This document shows positions 25,439 through 33,338 of a stretch of DNA of 50,755 nucleotides, one piece after another. Made by a program: the position numbers and the translations under genes. The stretch spans positions 1 through 50,755 of the forward strand of contig SHZF01000028.1 in assembly GCA_009692425.1 (NCBI GenBank), in the 5' to 3' direction. The DNA comes from Myxococcales bacterium (GTDB lineage: Bacteria > Myxococcota_A > UBA9042). The stretch's first letter is position 1; each line of letters starts with the position of its first letter. Below the pieces are notes generated by a model, which had not been told where the DNA came from, ran no database searches, and was given only the letters and a program-made list of their open reading frames with translations.

Positions 25439-25909
25439 GTCGACTCCCTGATTCCCTATGCTGCGCGCTGCGGTTGCGTGTCCTGTTTTTCGCCGCGCCG
25501 CAGTTGCTGTTTCGACCTGCTGTTCGTCCGGCTCGCACCGGGTGCTGTTGCGTCCCGTTTCCCTGCTGGCCCCGGGCATTCAACTCGTTCTCGACCGTTC
25601 GAACCGTACTGGACTGCTCGGACCGTACTGGACTGCTCGGACCGTACTGGATTGCTCGGACCGTACTGGATTGCTCGGACCGTACTGGACTGCTCGAACC
25701 GTACTGGACTGCTCGGACCGATCCTCACCGCACCCGTTCGTCCGGGTCTGGACCGTAGCCGCTCTTTGCGACGCCTGCAAGTGTGCCCGGTCAACTCATG
25801 TTGGGCTGGCCGTGCCGAAACCCATCCTTAGCCCTGCACGCGTCGCCTCCGGTCGCCGCGCAGCATAGTGCGGTCGCCGACAGCACGCAACCACGCCGCT
25901 GGGTCGACA
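25439..25909. other. 471-bp non-coding region carrying a minisatellite
   Basis: Several frames are open through this stretch only because the 19-bp repeat has no stop in any of them. I see no gene. The promoter of the GYF_2 gene must lie here. The part from 25721 to 25909 shows nothing I can name. Confidence 0.5.
25600..25720. repeat. 19-bp tandem repeat, six full copies plus a partial
   Basis: The unit is CGGACCGTACTGGACTGCT. Copies start at 25600, 25619, 25638, 25657, 25676 and 25695, with a partial from 25714. Differences are limited to CGA/CGG at base 3 and GAC/GAT at bases 12-14. There is no spacer, so this is not a CRISPR array. It ends about 160 bp upstream of the GYF_2 start. Confidence 0.95.
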
Positions 25910-26830
25910 TCACGCATCGAATTCGTGCGGATCGGCCGCCTCGTCGGGCCCCGCCGCCGCGCGCCAACGGCCCGCCTGCTCGGTGGCGCGTCCTTGTTCT
26001 CGCAGGTGCTCCAGGTGCGCCAGGAGCGAGCGGAGCGCGATCGGCCAGAGCAGCCGCGATACATCGCCATACGCGGCGGGCAGCAGCGCGTCGGGGGCGG
26101 TCCAGTTGGCGGGCAACGCCGCAGCGATCCGGGCCTCGCGCTGCAGGCGGTGTCGTCGATAGTGCGCGAGAACACCGACCGCGTCCGTCAGCACGGGGCC
26201 GTGCGCTGGAGCGAGCAACGTCGGCTTCAGTGCTGCGACGCGCGTCAGGCTGGCCAGATAGTCTGCCATGCGGCCGTCGCGGGGATCGATCAGGATCGTG
26301 CCCTCGCCGGCAACGAGGTCGCCGGCAACGACGACCCCACTGCGCGAGTGGGCGAGAACGAGGTGACCCGGTGCGTGGCCGGGGGTATGCAGCGCGGTCC
26401 ACGTGGTGCCGTCAGCGTCTTCGGCGACGACCTGGCCATCGTGGACCTCGATGTCGACGGGAATGCGCCCCCGCAGTCGCTCCGCCGTTGCGGGGTGGGC
26501 CAGCACCGGCAAGTCCAGCCGCCGCCGCAGGTCGAGCGCCGCGCCGACGTGGTCGTCGTGGTGGTGCGTCAGCAGGAGTCCACCAATCGGCGTGCCCAGC
26601 CTGTTCAGGGCGGCGAGCAACCCGCACAGGCGGTCTCGTGCGGCCGGATGCGGCGTGGCGGGGTCGACGAGCACGGCGCGGCGATGGCCGACGATCCAGT
26701 GATTGGTCGTGGTCGCGGGCGGCAGGGTCGGCGTAGGCAACGGCACCCGGATCAGGCCGGGCGCCTCAATCGAGGCACCGGACAGTTGATCCACTGCGTG
26801 GCGCAGCGCAGGAGAAGCTTCCGTTTGCAT
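25910..26830 (-). CDS. Metallo-beta-lactamase-fold hydrolase (LACTB2/glyoxalase II-like)
   Basis: 306 residues from the ATG at 26830. The metal-binding motif is LLLTHHHDDHVGAA; further ligands are His in LHTPGHAPGHLVLA and Asp in VVAGDLVAGEG, and a final His lies in LLAPAHGPVLTD. The C-terminal helical part (YRRHRLQREARIAAAL, ALRSLLAHLEHLREQG) matches LACTB2-like enzymes. Other members hydrolyse thioesters, RNA or lactones, so the substrate is open. Cytosolic. Confidence 0.9.
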   Translation of the reverse strand: MQTEASPALRHAVDQLSGASIEAPGLIRVPLPTPTLPPATTTNHWIVGHRRAVLVDPATPHPAARDRLCGLLAALNRLGTPIGGLLLTHHHDDHVGAALDLRRRLDLPVLAHPATAERLRGRIPVDIEVHDGQVVAEDADGTTWTALHTPGHAPGHLVLAHSRSGVVVAGDLVAGEGTILIDPRDGRMADYLASLTRVAALKPTLLAPAHGPVLTDAVGVLAHYRRHRLQREARIAAALPANWTAPDALLPAAYGDVSRLLWPIALRSLLAHLEHLREQGRATEQAGRWRAAAGPDEAADPHEFDA

Positions 26831-27009
26831 CACGAACACGCTCCTGGGCGGAGGATGTCGGCGGCCCGGGCGCGGACCTGCCCGCAGCATCGACTGTCGC
26901 CAGGGCGGGTTCAAGCGGCGCGGACATGGACACGGCAAGCACGGCGGTTGCGCGCGTCGTGGGCAAGTCACATCATGGTGCGCCCGATGCCTGCACGGAG
27001 TATGCCACG

Positions 27010-28530
27010 ATGCCGCCGCGCTCCCTCTCGATCTCCATGTTCGCCGCATTCGGTGCCTGCGCCGCGTGCGCGAGCACCCCACCATCCGCCGCGGGTCCGC
27101 TCGCCGTCGATGCCAGTTCACTCGACACCAGCGCGGCCGACGCGACACCTGCTGGCGGGACGGCGAAAGCAGACACCGTGAGCAAGGACGGTGGGGTACC
27201 CGAAGCGGGCGCCTTGGCCGACACCGCCGCAGACACGGGAGTTGCCGACGGTGCCGCGCCGCCAGACGTCGCGAAGCCGACTACGGACATCGCCCTGACG
27301 GATGCCCAGATAGGCAGTGCCGCTGCGGAATTCGCGGCCTGGCACGCCAAGTACATCGACGCCTGGTGCAAGGCCAAGCTCGCGTGCGATCCCTACGGCG
27401 CCATCGCGGATCTGGCGCGCTGCAAGACACTCGTTGCTTCGCAGCAGTGGTCCGATTTCGGTGCGGAGTTGGCCGCAGTTGCAGCAGGCATGGCGACGTA
27501 CAACGCAACCTCGGCTGCCGCCTGTCTTCAGACGCTGGACGGCTCGTGCGCCTACTTCGAGTCGCTCAACTTCAGCTACGGTCTCAAGATGCCGGCGCCG
27601 TGCCATTCTGTTGCGCAGGGCATCTTCGACGACGGCGCCGCGTGCATGAGCGCCGCCGCGTGCAAGTCGGGATTCTGTGTCGCTCTGGACGGCGTGGGGC
27701 CGAAATGTCCCGGGGAGTGCGAGTCCCTGGCGTCCAAGGGTGACGAGTGCGAATTCGACGACGATTGCGAGGGAGCCCTGTGGTGCCGCAACGGCGAGTG
27801 CTCCGACGGCACGGCGGCCAAATTCGGCGAGGATTGTGCGGGTTGGTTCTGCGACAAGTCGCTGACGTGCAAGCCCAAGGGCACCGACGAGCTGGCCTGT
27901 GGCCCGCCGCTCGATGTGAGTGCGACGTGCGCGCCCAGCTTCAACAATTGCAAGCCTGACACGTGGTGCAAGCAGGCGAAAGCCGGTGCGGCGACGGGCA
28001 AGTGCACGGCAGCCATGGCGACCGGCGCGCCTTGCACGCCGCAACCCAAAGACGAGAAGGACCCGGCGTTCGACACGTGGGAGGGCCAGTGCGGCGCCAA
28101 GCAGGCGTGCCTCGCGCTCGCGGCGGATGCATCGCCGGTCTGTGCGAACCTCGTCGATCTGGGCGCATCATGTGCATCGACGCTGCAATGCAACGGATTG
28201 GATGCGTGGTGCAGCGGCGTGACCGGCAAGTGCGCGGTACTGCCTGACAAAGCGGCGGAGTGTGCCAAGGTTCCCGATGGCTTCGACCAATGCCGTTTCC
28301 CCTACGTCTGCGACAGTGCCGCGAGCAAGTGCGCGGAGCTTCCCGCAGTCGGTCAGGCGTGCATCGGGGGGTGGTGCGCGGGCACCGCCTGGTGCAACGA
28401 CAAGGAGAAATGCGCGGCAGAAGGCAAGAAGGGCGACGTGTGCGAAGACTATGGCGATGAAGGCGACACCTGCGTCCCGGCGCTCCAGTGCGGCAAGGCA
28501 GGCAAGTGCGAGGCGCTGGCGTGCCCTTGA
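27010..28530 (+). CDS. Cys-rich lipoprotein
   Basis: 506 residues from the ATG at 27010. The N-terminus SISMFAAFGACAACAS offers two possible lipobox cysteines. Residues about 20-105 are an Asp/Ala/Gly/Thr-rich linker. About 110-190 is a helical segment with three cysteine pairs (KYIDAWCKAKLACDPYG, AACLQTLDGSCAYFESL). From about 190 to the end there are repeated short loops of the type G-x-x-C-x(4-8)-C-x(3-6)-C (SVAQGIFDDGAACMS, KGDECEFDDDCEGALWC, LGASCASTLQCNG, VGQACIGGWCAG). This is a common architecture in Myxococcota secreted lipoproteins with no assigned function. The cysteines are probably in disulphides outside the cytosol. Confidence 0.82.
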   Translation: MPPRSLSISMFAAFGACAACASTPPSAAGPLAVDASSLDTSAADATPAGGTAKADTVSKDGGVPEAGALADTAADTGVADGAAPPDVAKPTTDIALTDAQIGSAAAEFAAWHAKYIDAWCKAKLACDPYGAIADLARCKTLVASQQWSDFGAELAAVAAGMATYNATSAAACLQTLDGSCAYFESLNFSYGLKMPAPCHSVAQGIFDDGAACMSAAACKSGFCVALDGVGPKCPGECESLASKGDECEFDDDCEGALWCRNGECSDGTAAKFGEDCAGWFCDKSLTCKPKGTDELACGPPLDVSATCAPSFNNCKPDTWCKQAKAGAATGKCTAAMATGAPCTPQPKDEKDPAFDTWEGQCGAKQACLALAADASPVCANLVDLGASCASTLQCNGLDAWCSGVTGKCAVLPDKAAECAKVPDGFDQCRFPYVCDSAASKCAELPAVGQACIGGWCAGTAWCNDKEKCAAEGKKGDVCEDYGDEGDTCVPALQCGKAGKCEALACP

Positions 28531-28600
28531 GGACGCTCGATCCTCGTGCCGACTCCGCTCAGCCGACGGTCCCAGGGTCCATCACCCAACCTTTCCCGAA

Positions 28601-28722
28601 CGCCGAATTCGGATGCAGTTCTAGGCGCCTAGGAGGTTGGCGGTGAAGGCGTACACCGGGCACGTCGAACCGCCAACCGACGACGGCAACGACGAAATGC
28701 GCTGAAGGCGGCGGATCGGGGG
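28601..28722 (+). repeat. Promoter-proximal hairpin repeat, family B, copy B2
   Basis: 122 bp, ungapped match to B1 (16158-16279, minus), about 85% identical. Conserved blocks include CGCCGAATTC, GATGCAGTTCT, AGGAGGTTGGCGGT, GCGTACAC, ACGTCGAACCGCCAACCG and ACGACGGCA. The same 10-bp perfect inverted repeat is kept. The -35 box of the next gene falls 12 bp further on, at the same distance as in B1. It fills most of the 284-bp gap between two lipoprotein genes; I see nothing else there except the promoter. Confidence 0.7.
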
Positions 28723-28734
28723 GTCTGCTGCGGC

Positions 28735-28764
28735 TTGCCGCACTGTGCAGGGCAACGGTAGAGT
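28735..28764 (+). promoter_or_regulatory. Candidate promoter of the large Cys-rich SMB lipoprotein
   Basis: TTGCCG (28735-28740) and TAGAGT (28759-28764) are 18 bp apart; the ATG is 50 bp downstream of the -10 box. The -35 box aligns base for base with that of rpmB when the B repeats are aligned, which supports it. Confidence 0.45.
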
Positions 28765-28814
28765 CCTGCTCTCAACCGCCCCGCCCCGCCCGGAGGCGGA
28801 GGGGAGCCGAGTCC

Positions 28815-31061
28815 ATGCAGTCGAATCGTATCGTTGCGCTGACGGAGCGCACGCAGTTCACGGGGTTCCCCGCGCCAACGTTGCCGGGATGGTGGACTGC
28901 GGCGCGGGTGGCGACGCTCTTCATGGTTGCAGGGAATGCGCTGGCGGCATGCGGGGCGGAGAATCCCGGCGTGACCGGGGCCGGCATCCAGAACCCGAAG
29001 GATACGACGTCGGCGCCGGCCGGAAATCCCTGCGATAGCGTGCGTGACCTACAGAAGTGCATGAAGCCTCGAGGCTTTGACGAGCGCTGGCAGTGCGACA
29101 AGGGCGTGTGGGTCAAGTTGGAGGTGTGCGACCCCGGCCTCGTGTGCGTCGAGACGCCAACGCCGGAAAAGAAGATACAGGCGTCCTGTGCCCTACCTAC
29201 CGCCCCCGACGCGGGCAGTGCGGAGGTCGCCGTCGTGGACGCCGCAGGCGACATCATCGGTGCGCCCGATGCGGGCGGCGCGGACAGTACAGTCGATGTG
29301 GCGAGCGGGGACGTGCCGACGCCAGACGCGCCCAAGAACGCCTGTGGTGACGGCAAGTGCAACGCCCCGGAGAATATCGCCACGTGCCCGATCGACTGCC
29401 AGGCGCCCGCGAGTTGTGGGAACGCGCTGTGCGAGCCCGGCGAAGACGAGTCGAATTGTCCCGAAGACTGCGCCTATGCCTCCGAGTTCATGCTGTGCCT
29501 GCAGGCGAAGTGCAAGTCACCGTACCAGAAGTGCAACCTGTCGGATTCGTGCGGTCCCTTCATGGAGTGCGCGATCGACTGCGGCGGCACGGTCAAGTGC
29601 ATCGACTTGTGTCTCGTGGGCCTGGCCGACAGCGCGCTGGGCCTGGCCAAAGGCGTCGTCGGCTGCGCGTACGACAACCAGTGCTATCCCACGAAGTGCG
29701 GCGACGGTGCGTGCCAGGGGCCGTCGGAAAACGGCGTCAACTGCAGCAAGGACTGCAAGGTCGGCGGCCCCGTGTGCGGCGACCACATTTGCGTCGCGTC
29801 CGAATCGCACAGCAGTTGCCCCGGCGACTGCAAGGATGGCGGCGCGTCGTGCGGCAACGGGCAGTGCGAGCCCGGCGAGACGCCAGCGAACTGCAACCAG
29901 GACTGCAAGACGCCGCTGACCAGCGGCTGCAAAGGATTGTGCGGCAAGCAAAGCCAGGAAAACGGCAAGCAGTGCTTCTGCGACGATCTGTGCACCGAAC
30001 AGGTGCCGCCAGATTGCTGCAGCGACAAGGCGACTCTGTGCCCGTCGACATGCACGAAGAAGTGCTCCGGCAAGGTCTGTGGCCCCGACGGCTGCGGTGG
30101 CGAATGCGCCCCCTGCGGGGACGGCGCGAAGTGCAAGACCGACGGCACCGCGTGCGAGACCGTATCGACCTGTGGCAACAAGGTGTGCGATGCCGGCGAA
30201 GACACCGCGACGTGCCCTGGGGACTGCCCGTGCGTCAAGACGTGCGACGGCAAAGTCTGCGGCTCGGACGGCTGCGGCGGGCTGTGCGCCAAGTGCGCAA
30301 CGGGAGCAAACTGCAACACGGGCGGCACGCAGTGTGTGCCCAAGACGTGCGGCAACAAGATCTGCGACACGGGCGAGACGGCGACGAACTGCGCAGGGGA
30401 CTGCAAGGCGACGTGCACACCGGCGTGCGCGGGCAAGAAGTGTGGCCCAGATGGCTGTGGAGGCTCGTGTGGCCCGTGCCAGAGCGGACAGACCTGCAAG
30501 ACGGATGGAACGGCATGCACGTGCACGAAACAGTGTACAGGCAAGGTGTGCGGGTCTGACGGGTGCGGCGGCACATGCGGACCGTGTGCAGCGCCTTCGA
30601 CCTGTAGCGCGGACGGCAAAACGTGTGCTGGGGCGTGCACGAAGCAGTGCGCGGGCAAGGTGTGCGGCCCCGATGGCTGCGGCGGCACGTGCGGGCCGTG
30701 CGTGACGCCGTCAACGTGCAGCGCAGACGGCAAGACGTGCGCTGCGACGTGTACGAAACAATGTTCCGGCAAGGTGTGCGGCCCCGACGGTTGCGGCGGC
30801 ACCTGTGGGGCGGTGTGCTCGATCGGCAAGGACTGCAAGACCGATGGGACGGTGTGTATTTCGGCGTCGTGCGGCAACGGCGTGTGCGCGTCGAACGAGA
30901 CGGCGACGAGTTGCGCGAAGGACTGCGCCCCGGCCGCGGTGGGGTGTCAGAACAACTGCAGCAAGCCCAGCAAGACAGCGACGGGCGTCCCGTGCTTCTG
31001 CGACGACTTCTGTCAGTCGAGCGGCGACTGCTGCGCAGACAAGGCGAAATGGTGCCCGTGA
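28815..31061 (+). CDS. Large Cys-rich lipoprotein with CGPDGCGG tandem modules and two somatomedin-B-like domains
   Basis: 748 residues. A 30-residue N-region precedes the hydrophobic stretch ATLFMVAGNALAAC with lipobox LAAC at about 46. After an Asp/Gly linker (about 125-175), two repeat types alternate. Eight copies follow the pattern CG-x(2)-x-C-x(3)-E-x(4-6)-C-x-x-DC (for example CGNALCEPGEDESNCPEDC). Six copies carry CG[PS]DGCGG (for example KVCGPDGCGGTCGPC). Two segments match the eight-cysteine somatomedin-B pattern: one in the middle (CKGLCG...CFCDDLC...DCCSD) and one at the extreme C-terminus (CQNNCS...CFCDDFC...DCCADKAKWC). In animals SMB domains bind proteins; here an adhesive or binding surface role is inference. 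Many disulphides are expected. Confidence 0.85.
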   Translation: MQSNRIVALTERTQFTGFPAPTLPGWWTAARVATLFMVAGNALAACGAENPGVTGAGIQNPKDTTSAPAGNPCDSVRDLQKCMKPRGFDERWQCDKGVWVKLEVCDPGLVCVETPTPEKKIQASCALPTAPDAGSAEVAVVDAAGDIIGAPDAGGADSTVDVASGDVPTPDAPKNACGDGKCNAPENIATCPIDCQAPASCGNALCEPGEDESNCPEDCAYASEFMLCLQAKCKSPYQKCNLSDSCGPFMECAIDCGGTVKCIDLCLVGLADSALGLAKGVVGCAYDNQCYPTKCGDGACQGPSENGVNCSKDCKVGGPVCGDHICVASESHSSCPGDCKDGGASCGNGQCEPGETPANCNQDCKTPLTSGCKGLCGKQSQENGKQCFCDDLCTEQVPPDCCSDKATLCPSTCTKKCSGKVCGPDGCGGECAPCGDGAKCKTDGTACETVSTCGNKVCDAGEDTATCPGDCPCVKTCDGKVCGSDGCGGLCAKCATGANCNTGGTQCVPKTCGNKICDTGETATNCAGDCKATCTPACAGKKCGPDGCGGSCGPCQSGQTCKTDGTACTCTKQCTGKVCGSDGCGGTCGPCAAPSTCSADGKTCAGACTKQCAGKVCGPDGCGGTCGPCVTPSTCSADGKTCAATCTKQCSGKVCGPDGCGGTCGAVCSIGKDCKTDGTVCISASCGNGVCASNETATSCAKDCAPAAVGCQNNCSKPSKTATGVPCFCDDFCQSSGDCCADKAKWCP

Positions 31062-31120
31062 CGGGGGATCTGGCGCGGCAACCAGAACGCTGAATCCGTC
31101 GTCTGTTGCCTGCGGCGCGG

Positions 31121-33304
31121 CTACCCGAAGAACGTCGCCCCTGTCTGGGCCATCTGCACGAGGCGCGGTGTCGGGTCGAAGCGGCGTCCAAACTTGCTCT
31201 GGAAGTTCCGCAGCTTGTCGACGACAACCCGCGCCGAGTACCGGTCGACGTACTGGAACGGGCCGCCCTCGAAGGGTGGGAAGCCGATGCCCATCACCGC
31301 CCCGAGGTCGCCGGCCCAGGCATCGCGCAGCGTGCCGTCTTCGAGGCACCGCACCGCCTCGTTGACGAGGCCGAGCACCATGCGCTCGCCCATCTGGTCG
31401 AGGTCGGGTGCCCGGGTCTTCGTGCCGCGCGGCAGGGCAGCGTACACCGCCGGATCGACGGGTTTCTTGCCGCCCTTCTTGGCGGTCGCGGCCGGGTCGT
31501 ACACGTAGAAACCCTTGTTCGCCTTGCGCCCCAGGCGCCCTTCTTCGACGAACTTGGCCGACACGTCGGGCGGGAACTCGAGGCGCTCGCCGTAGTAGTG
31601 TTTCATCACCTTCATGACCTTGAGGCCAACGTCGATGCCGACCTCGTCCATCAGCGTGATCGGTCCAACCGGGAACCCGATGCGCGCCGCCGCCGCGTCG
31701 ATGTCCTCGACGGCGTAGCCTTCCCACAGCAGGAACGTCGCCTCCGTCATGTACGGCACAAGCGCCCGCGTCGTGTAGAAGCCCGCGCAGTCGTTCACGA
31801 CGATGACGTGCTTGCCCATCTTGCGGGCGACCGCAACGGTGGTCGCGATGACCTCGGGCGCGGTCTGGGGCGTCACGATGATCTCGACCAGCGGCATCTT
31901 CTCGACCGGACTGAAGAAGTGCATGCCGATCACGCGCTCAGGATGCGCCGCCTTGGCCGCGATCTCGGCGATCGGCAGGCTGGACGTGTTGCTGGCGAAG
32001 ATGCCATCGGTCTTCGTGACGCGCTCGATCTCGGCGACCATGCGCTGCTTGAGGTCGAGGTCCTCGAATACCGCCTCGATCACCACTTCGCAGCGGCCGA
32101 ACCCGGCCCAATCGGTGCCCCCCGAGATGCGCGCCAGCCGCTCTTGGACGCCCGCCTCACCGTACACCTTGCGCTTGCGGGCCTTGCCGTAGACCTTGCG
32201 CGCATACTCGATGCTGCGGCCGATCGCTTCGTAGTCGCGATCCTTGAGGCGCACGGCCATTTCGTTGTTGGCAAGCACCGTCGCGATGCCAGCACCCATC
32301 AAGCCGGCGCCGAGCATGCCCACACGCGCGACCGGACGCGCGACAACGCCGGCAATGCCAGCCGCCTCGTCCTTCTTGCAGTGGGTGATCGCGTGGAACA
32401 GGTGACGCAGGCCACGCGACTCCGGCGTCAGCAACAACTTGCCGAACGCCTGGGCCTCGGCCTCGTAGGTGCCCTTGCCGACCACGTCGAGGATGTCGAG
32501 CGGCGCGGGATACAGGCCCTTCGTCTGCGCCATCACCTTCTTGCGCGCCTCGTGCAGCACCAGCTTGCGGCCGACGACGTTCTGCTCCAGCAGAAGTTTT
32601 TGCACTTCGGCCTGTATCGTTTGCTTCGGCTTGTCGCCCACGGGCTTGCCGTCGGCGAGGTCTCGAGCGTACCGGCGCGCCACGGTGAGCAACTGGCCCG
32701 GCGGCACGGCGGCGTTGGCGAGCCCCATGCGCACGGCTTTTTCCGCGCGGATGTTCTTTCCCGTCAGCATCATGTCGAGCGCATCGGCCAACCCCACCAG
32801 TTTCGGCAGCCTCACGGTGCCACCCGCGCCGGGCAACAGGCCCAGCATGACTTCGGGCAGCGCGAGCTTCGTCTTCGGGTGCAGGCTCACGACGCGGGCA
32901 CGACAGGCCAAGGCCAGTTCGAGACCGCCGCCGAGGCATTCGCCGTGAATCGCCGCCACCGCCGGAATCGACAGATTCTCGATCCGAGCCATGGCGGCCT
33001 GGCCTTGGGCCGACAACCGGACGCCGTCCGACGCAGACTTCACCGCGCCAAGGTCGTCGATGTCGGCACCCGCGATGAACCCGGACTCTTTCGCCGACGC
33101 CACGACGATCGCGCGCACCGAGCGTTGCGCCTGCAAGGCGGCGAAGATCGTCTCGAACTCGGGCAACAGCGCCACCGACAGCGTGTTGACCTTCTTGCCG
33201 GGGCAGTCGATCCACAGCGTGGCGACGCCGTCTGAGTCCGGCGCCTCGAGGCGCAGGCTGGGGGTGGTGGCCAGAATCTGGCCGGGCGTTCCGCCGTCTG
33301 CCAT
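31121..33304 (-). CDS. fadJ: Beta-oxidation multifunctional enzyme: enoyl-CoA hydratase/3-hydroxyacyl-CoA dehydrogenase
   Basis: 727 residues from the ATG at 33304, preceded by AGGAGG; an in-frame ATG five codons earlier overlaps that site. The N-terminal crotonase half shows FIAGADIDDL and the catalytic Glu region HGECLGGGLELALACRARV, followed by PEVMLGLLPGAGGTVRLP with the second catalytic Glu. The dehydrogenase half starts at VGMLGAGLMGAGIA (NAD-binding) and has IGMHFFSPVEKMPLVEI with the catalytic His. GFPPFEGGPFQYVD is near the C-terminus. It performs the hydration and oxidation steps of fatty-acid beta-oxidation. It forms an operon with fadI (34 bp gap), which supplies the thiolase. Confidence 0.96.
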   Translation of the reverse strand: MADGGTPGQILATTPSLRLEAPDSDGVATLWIDCPGKKVNTLSVALLPEFETIFAALQAQRSVRAIVVASAKESGFIAGADIDDLGAVKSASDGVRLSAQGQAAMARIENLSIPAVAAIHGECLGGGLELALACRARVVSLHPKTKLALPEVMLGLLPGAGGTVRLPKLVGLADALDMMLTGKNIRAEKAVRMGLANAAVPPGQLLTVARRYARDLADGKPVGDKPKQTIQAEVQKLLLEQNVVGRKLVLHEARKKVMAQTKGLYPAPLDILDVVGKGTYEAEAQAFGKLLLTPESRGLRHLFHAITHCKKDEAAGIAGVVARPVARVGMLGAGLMGAGIATVLANNEMAVRLKDRDYEAIGRSIEYARKVYGKARKRKVYGEAGVQERLARISGGTDWAGFGRCEVVIEAVFEDLDLKQRMVAEIERVTKTDGIFASNTSSLPIAEIAAKAAHPERVIGMHFFSPVEKMPLVEIIVTPQTAPEVIATTVAVARKMGKHVIVVNDCAGFYTTRALVPYMTEATFLLWEGYAVEDIDAAAARIGFPVGPITLMDEVGIDVGLKVMKVMKHYYGERLEFPPDVSAKFVEEGRLGRKANKGFYVYDPAATAKKGGKKPVDPAVYAALPRGTKTRAPDLDQMGERMVLGLVNEAVRCLEDGTLRDAWAGDLGAVMGIGFPPFEGGPFQYVDRYSARVVVDKLRNFQSKFGRRFDPTPRLVQMAQTGATFFG

Positions 33305-33338
33305 GGGGTCCTCCTGCATCGATCGGTTCGGGAAAATC

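Noticed and set aside
25600-25720. CRISPR array
   Set aside because: The 19-bp units are direct tandem copies without spacers, and no cas genes are present.
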